29,629 bases of DNA. Source: Paramacrobiotus richtersi (lineage: Eukaryota > Tardigrada > Eutardigrada > Parachela > Macrobiotidae). Made by a program: the position numbers and the translations under genes. Where the stretch lies: assembly GCA_034698045.1 (NCBI GenBank), contig JAQGAU010000376.1, forward strand, positions 1-29,629, written 5' to 3'. Within the stretch, counting starts at the first letter, position 1. Each line of letters begins with the position of its first letter. Of the stretch, positions 19,904 to 29,629 are shown piece by piece. The notes beneath the pieces are model-generated. The model had not been told where the DNA came from and searched no databases. It saw nothing but the letters and a program-made list of their open reading frames with translations.

Positions 19904-21610
19904 TAGCTGAAGTACAGCATGTGCGCCGTGGGGCCGCGATATGTGCCACCTCGATGGGTTTATTAACCAGGCCTCGACGCAATTAAATATGTCGGTCAGT
20001 TATGCGCTACCTTTTTATGCCAGTCGTTCCACGTGGACGCTGCTTTCGTAGGCAGAATATGTTTACGTGGATTAAATATATTCCGAAAAGTACCATCAAA
20101 CTAGCTGCATTTACATGTACGATGCGCGGCCGACTTTGCTCGGTTCTGTTCGTGGCACCTGTGTCGAGCTGTAGGCCTATGGCAAGTCTAACGACTTCCG
20201 TGCTATCAATTTTGACCCAAACGCTCTTTCTTATTTTTTCTCTTTTTCTTATTTCAGCATACGCGTACCTACGTGTGCAACTGTTACATACAAAGTACTA
20301 GTCCGGTATTGATGAACACATTTATTCTTATTATTGCACGACAAGGCAGATAACGTCACCGCGACCTGTTTCCTGCTACTGATGATATTACTAGCGCGGG
20401 AATTTAAACCTGACTGAACAGTTATACAATATTCACTAAAGGACCAGACACAGTAAGATCAAGAACAAATCATATCGATTGAGAGCGACCTTGAACAACA
20501 TTCGCCGAAAATATGATCATAACAGTGTACCACGCTCACGAAATTTATCTTCCCTGCGTGTTTGTCATAGCGCTGGTCGAATATTACCGTTCTGTCACTG
20601 TTTTGCAATGAAACTAAACACAGCTTGTGGACTTTCCAAAACAGTCATTTCGGTGATAATTTCCTAATCATCATCAATCGATTAGTTCGATAACAAGACT
20701 TGTAATAGTACAGTAAGCTGCGAGGGAGACACCAGCATGACTGCATGACTGTGGGTCATGGAACGGCCCGGGGCAAGTTTGCCGGAGCGAGTGCAGAAAC
20801 ATACCTTGTGGTGGAACCCTTACACTAGTCGACTTGGCACTTGTATTGATTGGCTGCCACAGAGAGGCGCAGTCTCAGCTTACGCAGTTTTCATTGGTTA
20901 GATCGTCAGGTTGTGATTCGCTGTAATAACAGAAAGGGCGAATTGTGAGCTGCATCATGTGCAGTCGGTTTCTCTGATTGTTACCAGATTTATTGTTTTT
21001 ATTTCGTAATATTTCTGCTGACTGCTGGTTGTTTATGTTGGCAGTGCTTTTAACGCGGAGCTCTGATCTTTCAAAACATACAACGGCATTCCAGGCGGAA
21101 AGTCCTTGAGATTCAACTGCCAGCCAGCCAAAAGAGCAGCTCCAGTGCAGATTCCAACTATCTAAAACTGAACTTGCGAAACGCACCCCGAGGCGCTGCA
21201 CATTGATTCACCGTTAAAGTGGGTTTGCTATTCTATTAACGTATACGAGGTGCAAGTAAAAAGTCTTGCAACTGAAACGGCAGCTCGGGTCCCTTTAGTC
21301 CATTTATAGTTGTTTCTTTTGTTTATTATTAACGTTCGTTTAATCTTTCATGTGCAAAGAAAAAGGGGAAGAATGAACATTGTACAAGGCAGCAGGAAAA
21401 CAAAAATCAGTATCTGTTTTGCGAGACTGTCCACACTAGTTTTTGGGACCAGTTAATTAATTCGTTTTCTGTTGCTTTTAAAAATCAGAGCTTTTAGCCA
21501 GATATTTTGAAAGGAGAGACATTTGTTAATTACTGTAACTCAGCTAAAGCTTCGCGGGACTTCAGGGAGTCAAGGAACTGATTTTTACTGGAAACTACCA
21601 GTTTTGACTG

Positions 21611-21758
21611 TTACCGGCTTAAACCGGCTGTTACCGGTTTAAGATCTGGAACCGGAAAGATTTCAACGTGCCGCCCTACATGACTCTTACCGGCTTAAAC
21701 CGGCTGTTACCGGTTTAAGATCTGGAACCGGAAAGATTTCAACGTGCCGCCCTACATG
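21611..21758. repeat. perfect 72-bp direct tandem duplication
   Basis: Copies at 21611-21682 and 21687-21758 are identical and separated by 4 bp. Each contains several ACCGG/CCGG motifs and an 8-bp-arm inverted repeat (TAAACCGG, CTGTTA loop, CCGGTTTA; 21620-21641 in copy 1). Identity over 72 bp implies a recent duplication. Confidence 0.95.
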
Positions 21759-23650
21759 CACAATCTCATACCGTTCAAGGACACCAGTACACGGTACGAA
21801 ATTCGGCGAAAGAAACGCATCGATGCAGCGGCGAAGAGGAGCATCGGAAAGACAACCCTGGCAATGAGAGTAAAGGAACTGTTTACAAATATTATGAAAA
21901 ATGCCAAAAATATCTTGGAATGTGGCTCTTTAAATACATTTCCTCTGTGGTCAAGTCTGAAAACCTTTTCTCATGTTGAATCTTATGTCGAATGATCTGT
22001 TGCTCTTTTTTGTGACCAGACTGATAGTGCCATTGGGTTTGTCTGCTCAGTAATAAACAAACAAACAAATCACCTGAGCATATACTGGGAAACAGCAATT
22101 TACCTTCAATTATTCGGCGCAAAGACTTGCGTTGTTGGCCTTTTGGTCTGAACTACGCATCCAAGTGGCATCAACCAAATCTTGCGCGAAACTATGGCAG
22201 TAAGCAACCGGACAAAGAGTATAATTATTGGCAGGATTAGCACTGGCACATGTAAATGTATTGAAAGGTCACATTTGATCACAGCTGATGTTAATCATTT
22301 CCAATGCAGTTTGGAAAAGTGCCTCCGCAATAAGTTGCGCAGCCGAAAGAGATTGAAGCAGTACCCCAGCTAACCGCGATGCCGAATAGGGAGCAAGCAA
22401 ACCGTCAGCTTCCCGCCGGTCCGGAGGCGCTGTGGATCTCAGCATTGTTAGGTCATAGCGAACATTACCCCGGCCGTACACCACGAATTAAGCCTAGCTA
22501 TGGCATCAAGGACACGCACGCAAAAAGTCAGTCACTCGTGATAGCGGACGTCGCTTTGAATTCTTAATGCTGTTAACGCAGCCCAGAAATACTCAGGATA
22601 TCAGGCGCTGGTTTGTCCATAGGCGAAAGATTTATGTGTATAAGCAAGGCAGATGACTCTCATCAATCTTGGTGTAAGCATCTGGCTTGACGAGTTTTCC
22701 GCGCCTAGTTTTTGCACGTCCACAAAGCTGAAGAAACAAATTGAGAATACGTACAGAATAATACGCAGGTACCTCACACTTGATGGTGTGTGATTCCAGT
22801 GTGCCCGATCCAGCTGTTGTAATTGGTGACGCGATCGGATTTATGGAAAGCGAACTGGTTTCCGAAGCACTTTTTATTGTTAACAAAACTACAATCAAGC
22901 AGAACAATCTCTCGCTGGTACCAAGTAGCATTACTGCAAAAACAAATTGTCAAACTTGCCGAATCTGATTGTGAGAAGAGGCGGTCCACGAAAAATTATA
23001 CTTTTTTGCTGTATTGACAACATATTTACTTGTCTGAACACCCCAACTCAACCGCAAACTCTTAGAACACATCATTGTTAGTAACGTATGGCATAACGTA
23101 GTTCCTGGATTTCCCGTTTGAAAATAAAATAATTGTCCACGGAAAGAATTCATATTTTCCGTCCTGACGCGGAAATATCTTTTAGCAGAAGGCACACTTG
23201 TTATTCATTTCCCAAGCAGGCCACACTTCAAAATAGTCCAAATTTTGAAAACGAAGCATGCTCTGATGGCAGAAGGAAAGCTGACTTCTTTTTAAATCCG
23301 CAAGCTAAAGTAACATCAGCCACCATGATAGATCATTCACATTACGTTAACGCAACATCTTCTGGTTACCCATTTGTTTCTTGTATTGCATACGACATGC
23401 AATTTGATTGTAAAGTATTTGCCTTTAGTGTGCTCTCCCAGAGTAATCAAGTAATTCTCATGTTACTGCGCGTGAAAGTTACGAAGGAAGGTTAGCTTAA
23501 TTCGCGTTTGTTGTCCTTTCCAAATTAATTTCAGCGGACATCCCGTACCCATGCAACTGGAATAATGTGCAGACTGATATTGCGCTCCCCCGATCAATGT
23601 CTGCAGCTTGAATGCGCGGTTATAACTTGTTATGCGGAATTCCCTAATAA

Positions 23651-23675
23651 GGGTGTTTCCGCTGAGGAAACACCC
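23651..23675. repeat. perfect 10-bp stem hairpin
   Basis: GGGTGTTTCC, loop GCTGA, GGAAACACCC. Intergenic, no associated gene found. Confidence 0.85.
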
Positions 23676-24179
23676 AACAACGTGTGTTAGGCTGTAAAAT
23701 GTGACCGCCATAGGCCCGTCAGCCAGATCTCGTTTAAACCCATCATGCTTGAGTGAAAGCAGCATATAGTAATGATTATTAATTTCGTGCAGACAAGGGA
23801 AGCTTGTTAAGGAGAAATCCCAGTTCGGATCTACTAACAACAGTTCGGCTAAACAGTAACAAAATAATAATAATCTTTGAATGGTCACATGATCATGACA
23901 TATGGAGGCTAATCTAGTGTGAACGGTGTTCTCCGTGGCCAGACAATGCAACTGCGCTTATCCGAATAAGCTTGAAAGGTCTGCAAGCCGAAGACCTTAA
24001 AGAAAGGTCGATTATATGTTCGGCTGCTACATTCTCTCGGACGCATTTATAAGCACGATGCTTCGTATGATTACGGCTTGTCAGACGTAACGATCTTAAT
24101 CTGCTGCAGTTACGAAATTCATTGTCATCCTGCCATAACGGATCAACTGAATTGACGGTTTAAATATCGAGGAATAAAG

Positions 24180-27100
24180 ATGCCTTTTTTTGCTTGTGGT
24201 AGCGCCCTTCGATTACTTCCTCCGGTTAACGAGATTGCACTGATGTTGATGGCCATACCAATCTGTGTTTACGCAAAGGAGAAACTTCGTGTGGAACTCC
24301 TTGCTGTTGGAGCCGCGAGATCAACAGCAAATTATGCTCAGCTGACGTTTATGGGCCCGCCGATGAGTGTTGCCGTGGATCACGTTAACCAAGTGTACAG
24401 CGAATCCTTGAATGTGACATTAAAGTACTTATTTGATGATATGCCATGGGCCAACATGGCGTCCAATGAATACAACGGACGCCTGGCAGCGCAGTGGTAT
24501 TACCGCGAGCGTGACCCTAATGTTGTATGTGTTTTCTTAATTCCTGGTAAGTACGCCGGCATTTGCAGGAACAACAACTTTTGCATGTGGACTTTCGGTA
24601 TTTGGACTGTTTGTGGTGTTACTTGTTACTTGCAGCGGGCATCATATCAGCTGACCTGACATATATTTTTCAACAATGGGACACCCTATTCTTAACAGTG
24701 TGAGTGCTTTTCTGACACCAAATTTTTGTTGCTTAGTAAAATATTGATGAGATAAGAAGATGAGGGAAACGACATTTAATGACGATCTTTCGGATTATAA
24801 GTATTTGACGGTAAGATCATGACGACAAACAATCTTAAGACAGTCTATTCCAAATTTGCGTACCTAGTTTTACTGCAACGTGCCGTAATGTAACTCGATA
24901 GATACTTCCATAAAATTTTTATAAATCTGGTTTTTTAGCTTTTTCGTACCTATCTAGCAATGGAAAGCTTCGCTGTATATAGTTTGGGTCAATCTTTTGC
25001 TCAGATGCATCAGGTAAGAATCCGTAAGACCTAGTAACGTCGAGAGAGTGAATACTTAAGTCGTAGTAGACCAAAAACGAACTACAGCCCGTAAACGTAG
25101 AGTAGTAATTTCTGCAGGTTTTTGCTGGTTTTCTGAATTTGATTTTTGATGGGCGATGCTGCATGCGTATAGACTAGATCATGATTACATTCGCTTCACA
25201 AAAAATCGTTGGCACACGCAGACAATTATGTATTTTGAAAAGATATGTAATGAAAGTTCAATGTGATCTCGCTCATTCGTCCGTGCCGAAATTTGGTCAA
25301 AGCGCCTAAAACTGCGGCCGCATTGTCAAGGTTAAGGTACGAGGTTATCGCGAGTTTGAGTTGAGTTTGAGTTGACAGTGCACCGTTCGCTCAGAAGGGC
25401 GAAACACAGCACGGCGACGATTTCCTGTCGAAAACACATAACGGTGACGAGAATCGGAAATAACAGTCAAAGCATCGTTCTCGTAAGTGTGAGACTGTTC
25501 CCCTAATAAATGTGTTATTCTGAGGCTGCCGATAATACCAACCTCTGGGATTTCTAGTCCCAGAATAGCTGATTAAAAGTGCTAAAGAGTAAAGTGTGGT
25601 ATGCACGTGCGTCTCTTCATTGATTCGCACGCTGATTTACTATTTTAATAACGAAAATATATTTATAATAGTAACTGTTTATCTTGAATGTCGATTCAAG
25701 ATAAACAGTTACGTTGTGTTTTGGTAAGCCGTCCTGATCGCGTCACGATGTTCCACCCGCGTTCTGAGATTTGCATGTTCTCCGCGCTTGTGGTCCCAGC
25801 AATGAAATTATGGATTTTCGATTGCAAGATTTATTACAATATCTGTTTCCGCATGTTTATTGCTGTACCATAGTATCACATACGTACACACGCAAATCGT
25901 TAGAAAATCTAAATCAAATTCAAGTTATTCAACTGAGCTGTTTCCTCTCCATTCGTTTGTTTGTACATTATTATCTTAGTTCCTTTTACTTCTGCTAGTC
26001 AGCCGTGTACTGTTCTTACTGTTCTTATGGCAGTCGAACAGTCGAAGTGTTTGGGACCAAATAAGCGGGGACCAAGTGTCGTCGGCGCGCGACGTATGCC
26101 ATACAGCCGCCGCTCTGACATACGATACTTCGCTAACTGCTATGGGATGCGAAATGATTATCAACGCTTTGTTTTTCCCTTCGTTGGAAGGCTAACCATG
26201 CCCGGTATCGTAACTCAAAGAAGGCCCAAATAGTTTTGTGTCTTAGCGCGTTCGACCCAGTATCGTTAAGTTATAATCAGTCTCGAAATGCAGCCTTGCA
26301 CGATGAATACGTCCCAGCGGCCAGCGCTGTTTACGTTTGAGAAACTGTACAGAAATAATCACCCAGACATTGGGTGAATTTTGGTATATGAGTACAAATA
26401 AAGGTTCAAGTCTTCCAGTCAACGGGCAAGCTTAATGATGTGTCTATCATGAACAGGATTTCGATGACGCCAGCGATTACTGACAGAATCGCAAATCCGA
26501 CATGGATTTCCACGGCCCGAGTGAGCTATCCCGCCATGACGACGCTGTTCTGCGAAGTGCTGCTCAAGTACAAATGGCCCACATTCATGGTCTTGTGGGA
26601 CTCTGCGTCCAGTGACACTTATCGGCCTTTTGCGGATCAGCTTTTGAAAGATTCCGTTGATCGAATGGGAAGGGCACCTTTGTTTCGAAAAATTAATGTC
26701 ACCTCCAACTATGACTTTCTACTGCTGCTCAAGGACATTCGAGCCCATACTCGAAGTAATGTGTGATTTCAGTCCTTCTCTTTGACGAAATGGCTTCTCA
26801 GGAAGTTTTTCTCCCTTTAGTCGTAATTTTCCTGGGAAACGGTGGAGCAGTGCGAAATTTAATGGTAAGATGTCTTGTCTCGGTATATGACCCCAGCAGG
26901 ATATCTTAGCTTGCAAAATTAACCATCGTCGCTGGAATATTCGATGAAAATGTGTGAAATTTACTAGGCTGTTTGTCCTTTTTCTATGGTGTAGATCGCT
27001 GCGAACAAAGAAAATATGACGAATGGAGACTATGTAAGATGGCGATCCCAGAATTAAATGTCGGTCAAAAATCTGGTCAATATACACATTTTACTGCTCA

Positions 27101-29621
27101 GGTGTACATGGCTTTGGAAATTATGGATGGCAAGAAAATGTTTGGGCGTATGCACTGGGAATACCACGACGACAATGACAAGGTATGGTAATTCGCTTTT
27201 GTGCGTTAGAGAAGATCGATATCTTCTTTGTCCAGATTGCCCAGCAAGCCTTCCAATCGCTGTTGGTTATGAGACCAGCCGACATCTACGAGACTCCCAA
27301 GAAAGACTTGGCAGAAGCCTTCGTGGCTAACGCTCAGCGTGATTTTAACTACACTTATGATATGGAGGACATGGTATGAAAACTTGTTTTTCACCATGTA
27401 AAGCAGCAAGTATAGGAATTTCTTGTTAAAATTGTAGCCGTACCTGCAGATGCTCGGTTCCTATGGTGCGGTGACAACGATCGCGGAGGTAAGGTCGTGC
27501 AATATGCTCCCACAAGGGACGGTAAAAGCTTGGTTCAGTGTGCTGATGAAAAGCCAGATTGTGGAATGAAAGTACTGGGAGATTTATTGTCCTTTTTTCT
27601 CACAAATCATTATTTGTCCAGGTTAAACCGTGGCGGCTTCTTTTCTTGTTATTTAATTGTTCACGAATATCGCACAAGAGCTACCTTCAAATTAGCATGT
27701 TTGCTACTGAAAGACAAGGTCATTCTATACAGAGAACGCTAATTCGTCTGCATTATTGACATATGTCACGTGCTACTGATTCTTAACGGGACTATACACA
27801 CTTGTCCATGGTTTTCGCTTTGATCACACCGTTTGGCGCAGTAATGGGAACACGTGAAATATCACATCTCTGTAGAGGGTCAGTTGATGACCTTCCATAA
27901 AATTTTGAAAACAGACCAAGACAGTGTTTTTCTCATAGCAGCCAGGATACTCCGTAAAATCAGTCTGGGTACAGTGCAGTATTATGTACGGCGCGCGGGA
28001 CCCGTCAATATGAAACAACTCCTTAAAGACTTCTTCAAACATCTGCTCGGCTAGTGGTTAAAGATTTGCCGCCGATGATCCGATCTTTAAAGATCAATAT
28101 CCGCTCTGTGTAGCCCCTTAAAAATTGCTGTAAAATATTAAAGAAATACGCCAGTCTTTAAAGACTGACACCAATCTTTAAAAATGACAGTCTTTACCGA
28201 AAAAAAGAACATATCTCTGTAAAGCCTGCATTGTTTAAAGATAGTCTGCTATCTTTAAAGAGTCACGAGAAATCTTTAAACACTTTTGCAGAACTTTAAC
28301 AAAGTTGCGATCTTTGAAGAGTTGCACCCTTTTGACGGGCCTCGCGCTCCATACAGTATCATGTCCAATGGCAAGCGAAATTTTGGCATAGGTTATGGAC
28401 GACTTGTGGATGAACGACGACAAACATCTAAACGAGAGTGGCACATTTCTAGCGGAGCAGTTTTTCAACCGCACATTTGACAATAACGTGACCCAAATCT
28501 ATATCGACGATAAGGGAGGACGCCAAGTGGACGTTTATCTATGGCGTTTTGCAGAAAACGGCAGCCAAAACGTGCGTACGAAAAAGTTTCGACGTCTATC
28601 GAATTAGACAATGGGTCTTTTTATTTAAAGAAATTTCTATATAAACGTGCTGCCGGAAACACACCGGTTATCGAGATATACCAAATTCAACGCTGGGTGA
28701 ATGGCGCATGGCCACCTCCCAACGAGCCACTGTGCGGATACAATAACGAGCGCCCAGTCTGCAGGCACGAAGGTACCCATTTAATGCAGTACGAATCGTA
28801 GCTGCTGCTCCTTAATAATCCCTTTTTTGTTATTCTTTCCAGGAAGAGCATCTTCCGCAGGGGCACTGGCCGTACCTATTGTCCTGGTAATCTGTGTGGT
28901 AATAATTGGTGCTGCGGTCTGGTAAGTTGGCTGATTGTAGTGAATTCTGCTCTTGATACTTACAAAGTAGCTGGGTGTACAGGCAGGTCAGACGAATCAA
29001 GGAAAAGACTCTGACAACATGGTGGAGGATTGACCAAGCGCTGTTGGAATTCGGGCGGACTCCGTCACTCTTTGCAACGTCGTTCCATTCAACTATGGAA
29101 CGGAAGAGTGTCACGACGCAGGCGACGAACCAAATGCAATATCTAGTAAGAAACCCTTTCAGTCGCCGTCTTTCTGGGCACCAAGCAGTAATATGCTCAA
29201 GTGTAAATCCTTGTTTGCTTTTCTGCAGAGAGGAAGGTTCGTTTCCGCCAAATTAGGTGGAATTCAAGTAATAATCGAACTAGTGGAGAAGACAGCGGAA
29301 GAAACCCCATTCGATCGTATTGCTTCTCATCGGTCGTTCTTGGTCGATATGGAAAAGGTAACACATAAACGACTGTATGCAAATCCATTTAATTGGTCCT
29401 CACTAATGAGCCCATTCATTTCGGTGCACTTCCAGATGCGTAACCTGAACCACCAGAACATTTCTCGTTTTTGCGGGATATCTTCGATTAACGCGAAAAG
29501 CCATGGTGGTATCAGTGTCATCATGGAACAACCAGCACGCGGCTGTATGTACGATGTATTCGATGGGCTTATAAGTCTGGATATTGCACTGATCAGTTCC
29601 CTCATCAACGATTTTTTGGAG
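24180..29621 (+). CDS. receptor guanylyl cyclase, N-terminal part (extends beyond window)
   Basis: Fourteen exons join in frame: 24180-24546, 24636-24697, 26419-26755, 26821-26864, 26995-27033, 27102-27182, 27236-27373, 27438-27488, 28392-28571, 28631-28772, 28843-28921, 28971-29145, 29229-29357, 29436-29621. They give 670 residues; a donor-like GAG|GTAGCG lies at the window end. Residues about 13-34 are a signal peptide (MLMAIPICVYA). Residues 35-480 resemble the ANF-receptor ligand-binding domain: GPPMSVAVDHVN, CEVLLKYKW, VIFLGNGGAVRNLM, NMTNGDY, then the juxtamembrane PPPNEPLCGYNNERPVC. One membrane span is at about 489-507 (VPIVLVICVVIIGAAV). A kinase-homology domain begins at about 566 (FLVDMEKMRNLNHQNISRFCG). 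The cyclase domain is not in the window. The VAIK-type lysine appears replaced (IQVIIELVEK) and the usual GPxC loop is absent. Exon 10's acceptor is the least certain. Such receptors make cGMP at the plasma membrane; the ligand is unknown. Confidence 0.87.
25352..25373. repeat. 11-bp direct repeat, two copies
   Basis: GAGTTTGAGTT occurs twice in tandem within the second intron of the receptor guanylyl cyclase. Confidence 0.85.
25671..25712. repeat. perfect 19-bp stem with 4-nt loop
   Basis: The arms 25671-25689 and 25694-25712 are exact reverse complements around the loop GTCG. The hairpin lies in the 1.7-kb second intron of the receptor guanylyl cyclase. It could be a MITE core, a cruciform-forming site or part of a structured intronic RNA. 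The loop is too small for a typical miRNA precursor. Confidence 0.95.
27960..28376. mobile_element. MITE-like inverted-repeat element with internal CTTTAAAGA motifs
   Basis: Left arm (about 27971-28032: GTATTATGTACGG, GACCCGTCAA, then AACAACTCCTTAAAGAC) and right arm (about 28305-28368) are imperfect reverse complements; the right arm read backwards gives GATACTGTATGG, GGCCCGTCAA, then GCAACTCTTCAAAGATC. Between them are at least six CTTTAAAGA-type short palindromes (near 28084, 28153, 28170, 28251, 28272). There is no coding capacity. It sits in the eighth intron of the receptor guanylyl cyclase and its right end is only about 15-20 bp from the exon 9 acceptor. Confidence 0.7.
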
Positions 29622-29629
29622 GTAGCGCA

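Larger units (their letters stand above)
18646..20300 (-). repeat. tandem duplication unit 3 (secreted-protein gene plus flanks)
   Basis: Third direct repeat. Its 3' flank has diverged slightly from units 1 and 2 (TTCAAATATACGGTTGAA), while exons, introns and promoter remain clearly homologous. Upstream homology ends near CAACTGTTACATACAAAGTA. Confidence 0.85.
20301..24179. other. 3.9-kb gene-poor region
   Basis: No gene could be supported. Longer open frames (plus 21744-21995 and 23133-23495, minus 23463-23951 at 162 codons) are about what chance allows in this much AT-rich sequence and have no splice partners or family resemblance. The region holds the 72-bp direct duplication at 21611-21758, an AAAC-type run near 22053-22069 and a 10-bp-stem hairpin at 23651-23675. 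The region just left of 24180 should carry the guanylyl cyclase promoter. Confidence 0.45.

Noticed and set aside
21238-21282. TATACGAGGTGCAAGTAAAAAG resembling a mariner terminal repeat, given here only as a partial match (TACGAGG...AAAAAGT)
   Set aside because: No inverted partner or transposase remnant was found nearby, so it cannot be called an element.
23463-23951. 162-codon minus-strand open frame
   Set aside because: Length is within chance expectation for this much sequence; no domain, signal or neighbouring exon was recognised.
27497-27742. Open frame starting in the guanylyl cyclase intron just after exon 8
   Set aside because: It overlaps exon 8 in a different frame. The PYLQMLGSYGAVTTIAE reading joins both neighbours in phase and fits the receptor domain, so this was treated as intronic.

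Overview
The window looks like a gene-dense, intron-rich invertebrate nuclear genome. Exons join at GT-AG boundaries, many introns are 59-140 bp, poly(A) signals are AATAAA, and there are minisatellites, small DNA-transposon relics and tandem gene duplications. A divergent muscarinic/biogenic-amine-type GPCR and a divergent receptor guanylyl cyclase point to an ecdysozoan. A tardigrade is my best guess, but that is inference from gene style and I could not test it.

Layout, left to right. 1-315: 33-bp minisatellite. 772-4921 (minus): six-exon dimeric dihydrodiol dehydrogenase-like oxidoreductase of the Gfo/Idh/MocA family, with a 12-bp minisatellite in its fourth intron. 5100-5260: short GC-rich block open on both strands, possibly an orphan exon. 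5993-8023 (plus): five-exon gene for a secreted Arg/Asp/His-rich protein with a Thr/Pro stalk, family not recognised. 8486-9306: small DNA-transposon relic whose inverted ends are built of sub-repeats and whose core is a Ulp1/C48-like protease remnant on the minus strand. 9307-11423: no supported gene. 11424-12838 (plus): two-exon class A GPCR. 14408-20300 (minus): three tandem 1.65-1.7 kb duplications, each with a three-exon secreted Cys-containing protein gene of unknown family; only the right-hand copy has an intact TATA box, frame and AATAAA together. 20301-24179: gene-poor, with a perfect 72-bp direct duplication and short hairpins. 24180 to the window end (plus): the first 14 exons of a receptor guanylyl cyclase (ligand-binding domain, one membrane segment, start of the kinase-homology domain); the cyclase domain must lie beyond the window. 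Its introns hold a perfect 19-bp-stem hairpin and a MITE-like element rich in CTTTAAAGA.

The genes do not form a pathway. The two receptors and the secreted proteins share only a cell-surface/extracellular theme. The most unusual material is the decaying secreted-protein triplication, the unrecognised RD/His-rich secreted protein, and the protease relic in which all three presumed catalytic residues are replaced. Exon coordinates were derived by hand from reading-frame continuity and splice consensus; no transcript or database evidence was available.
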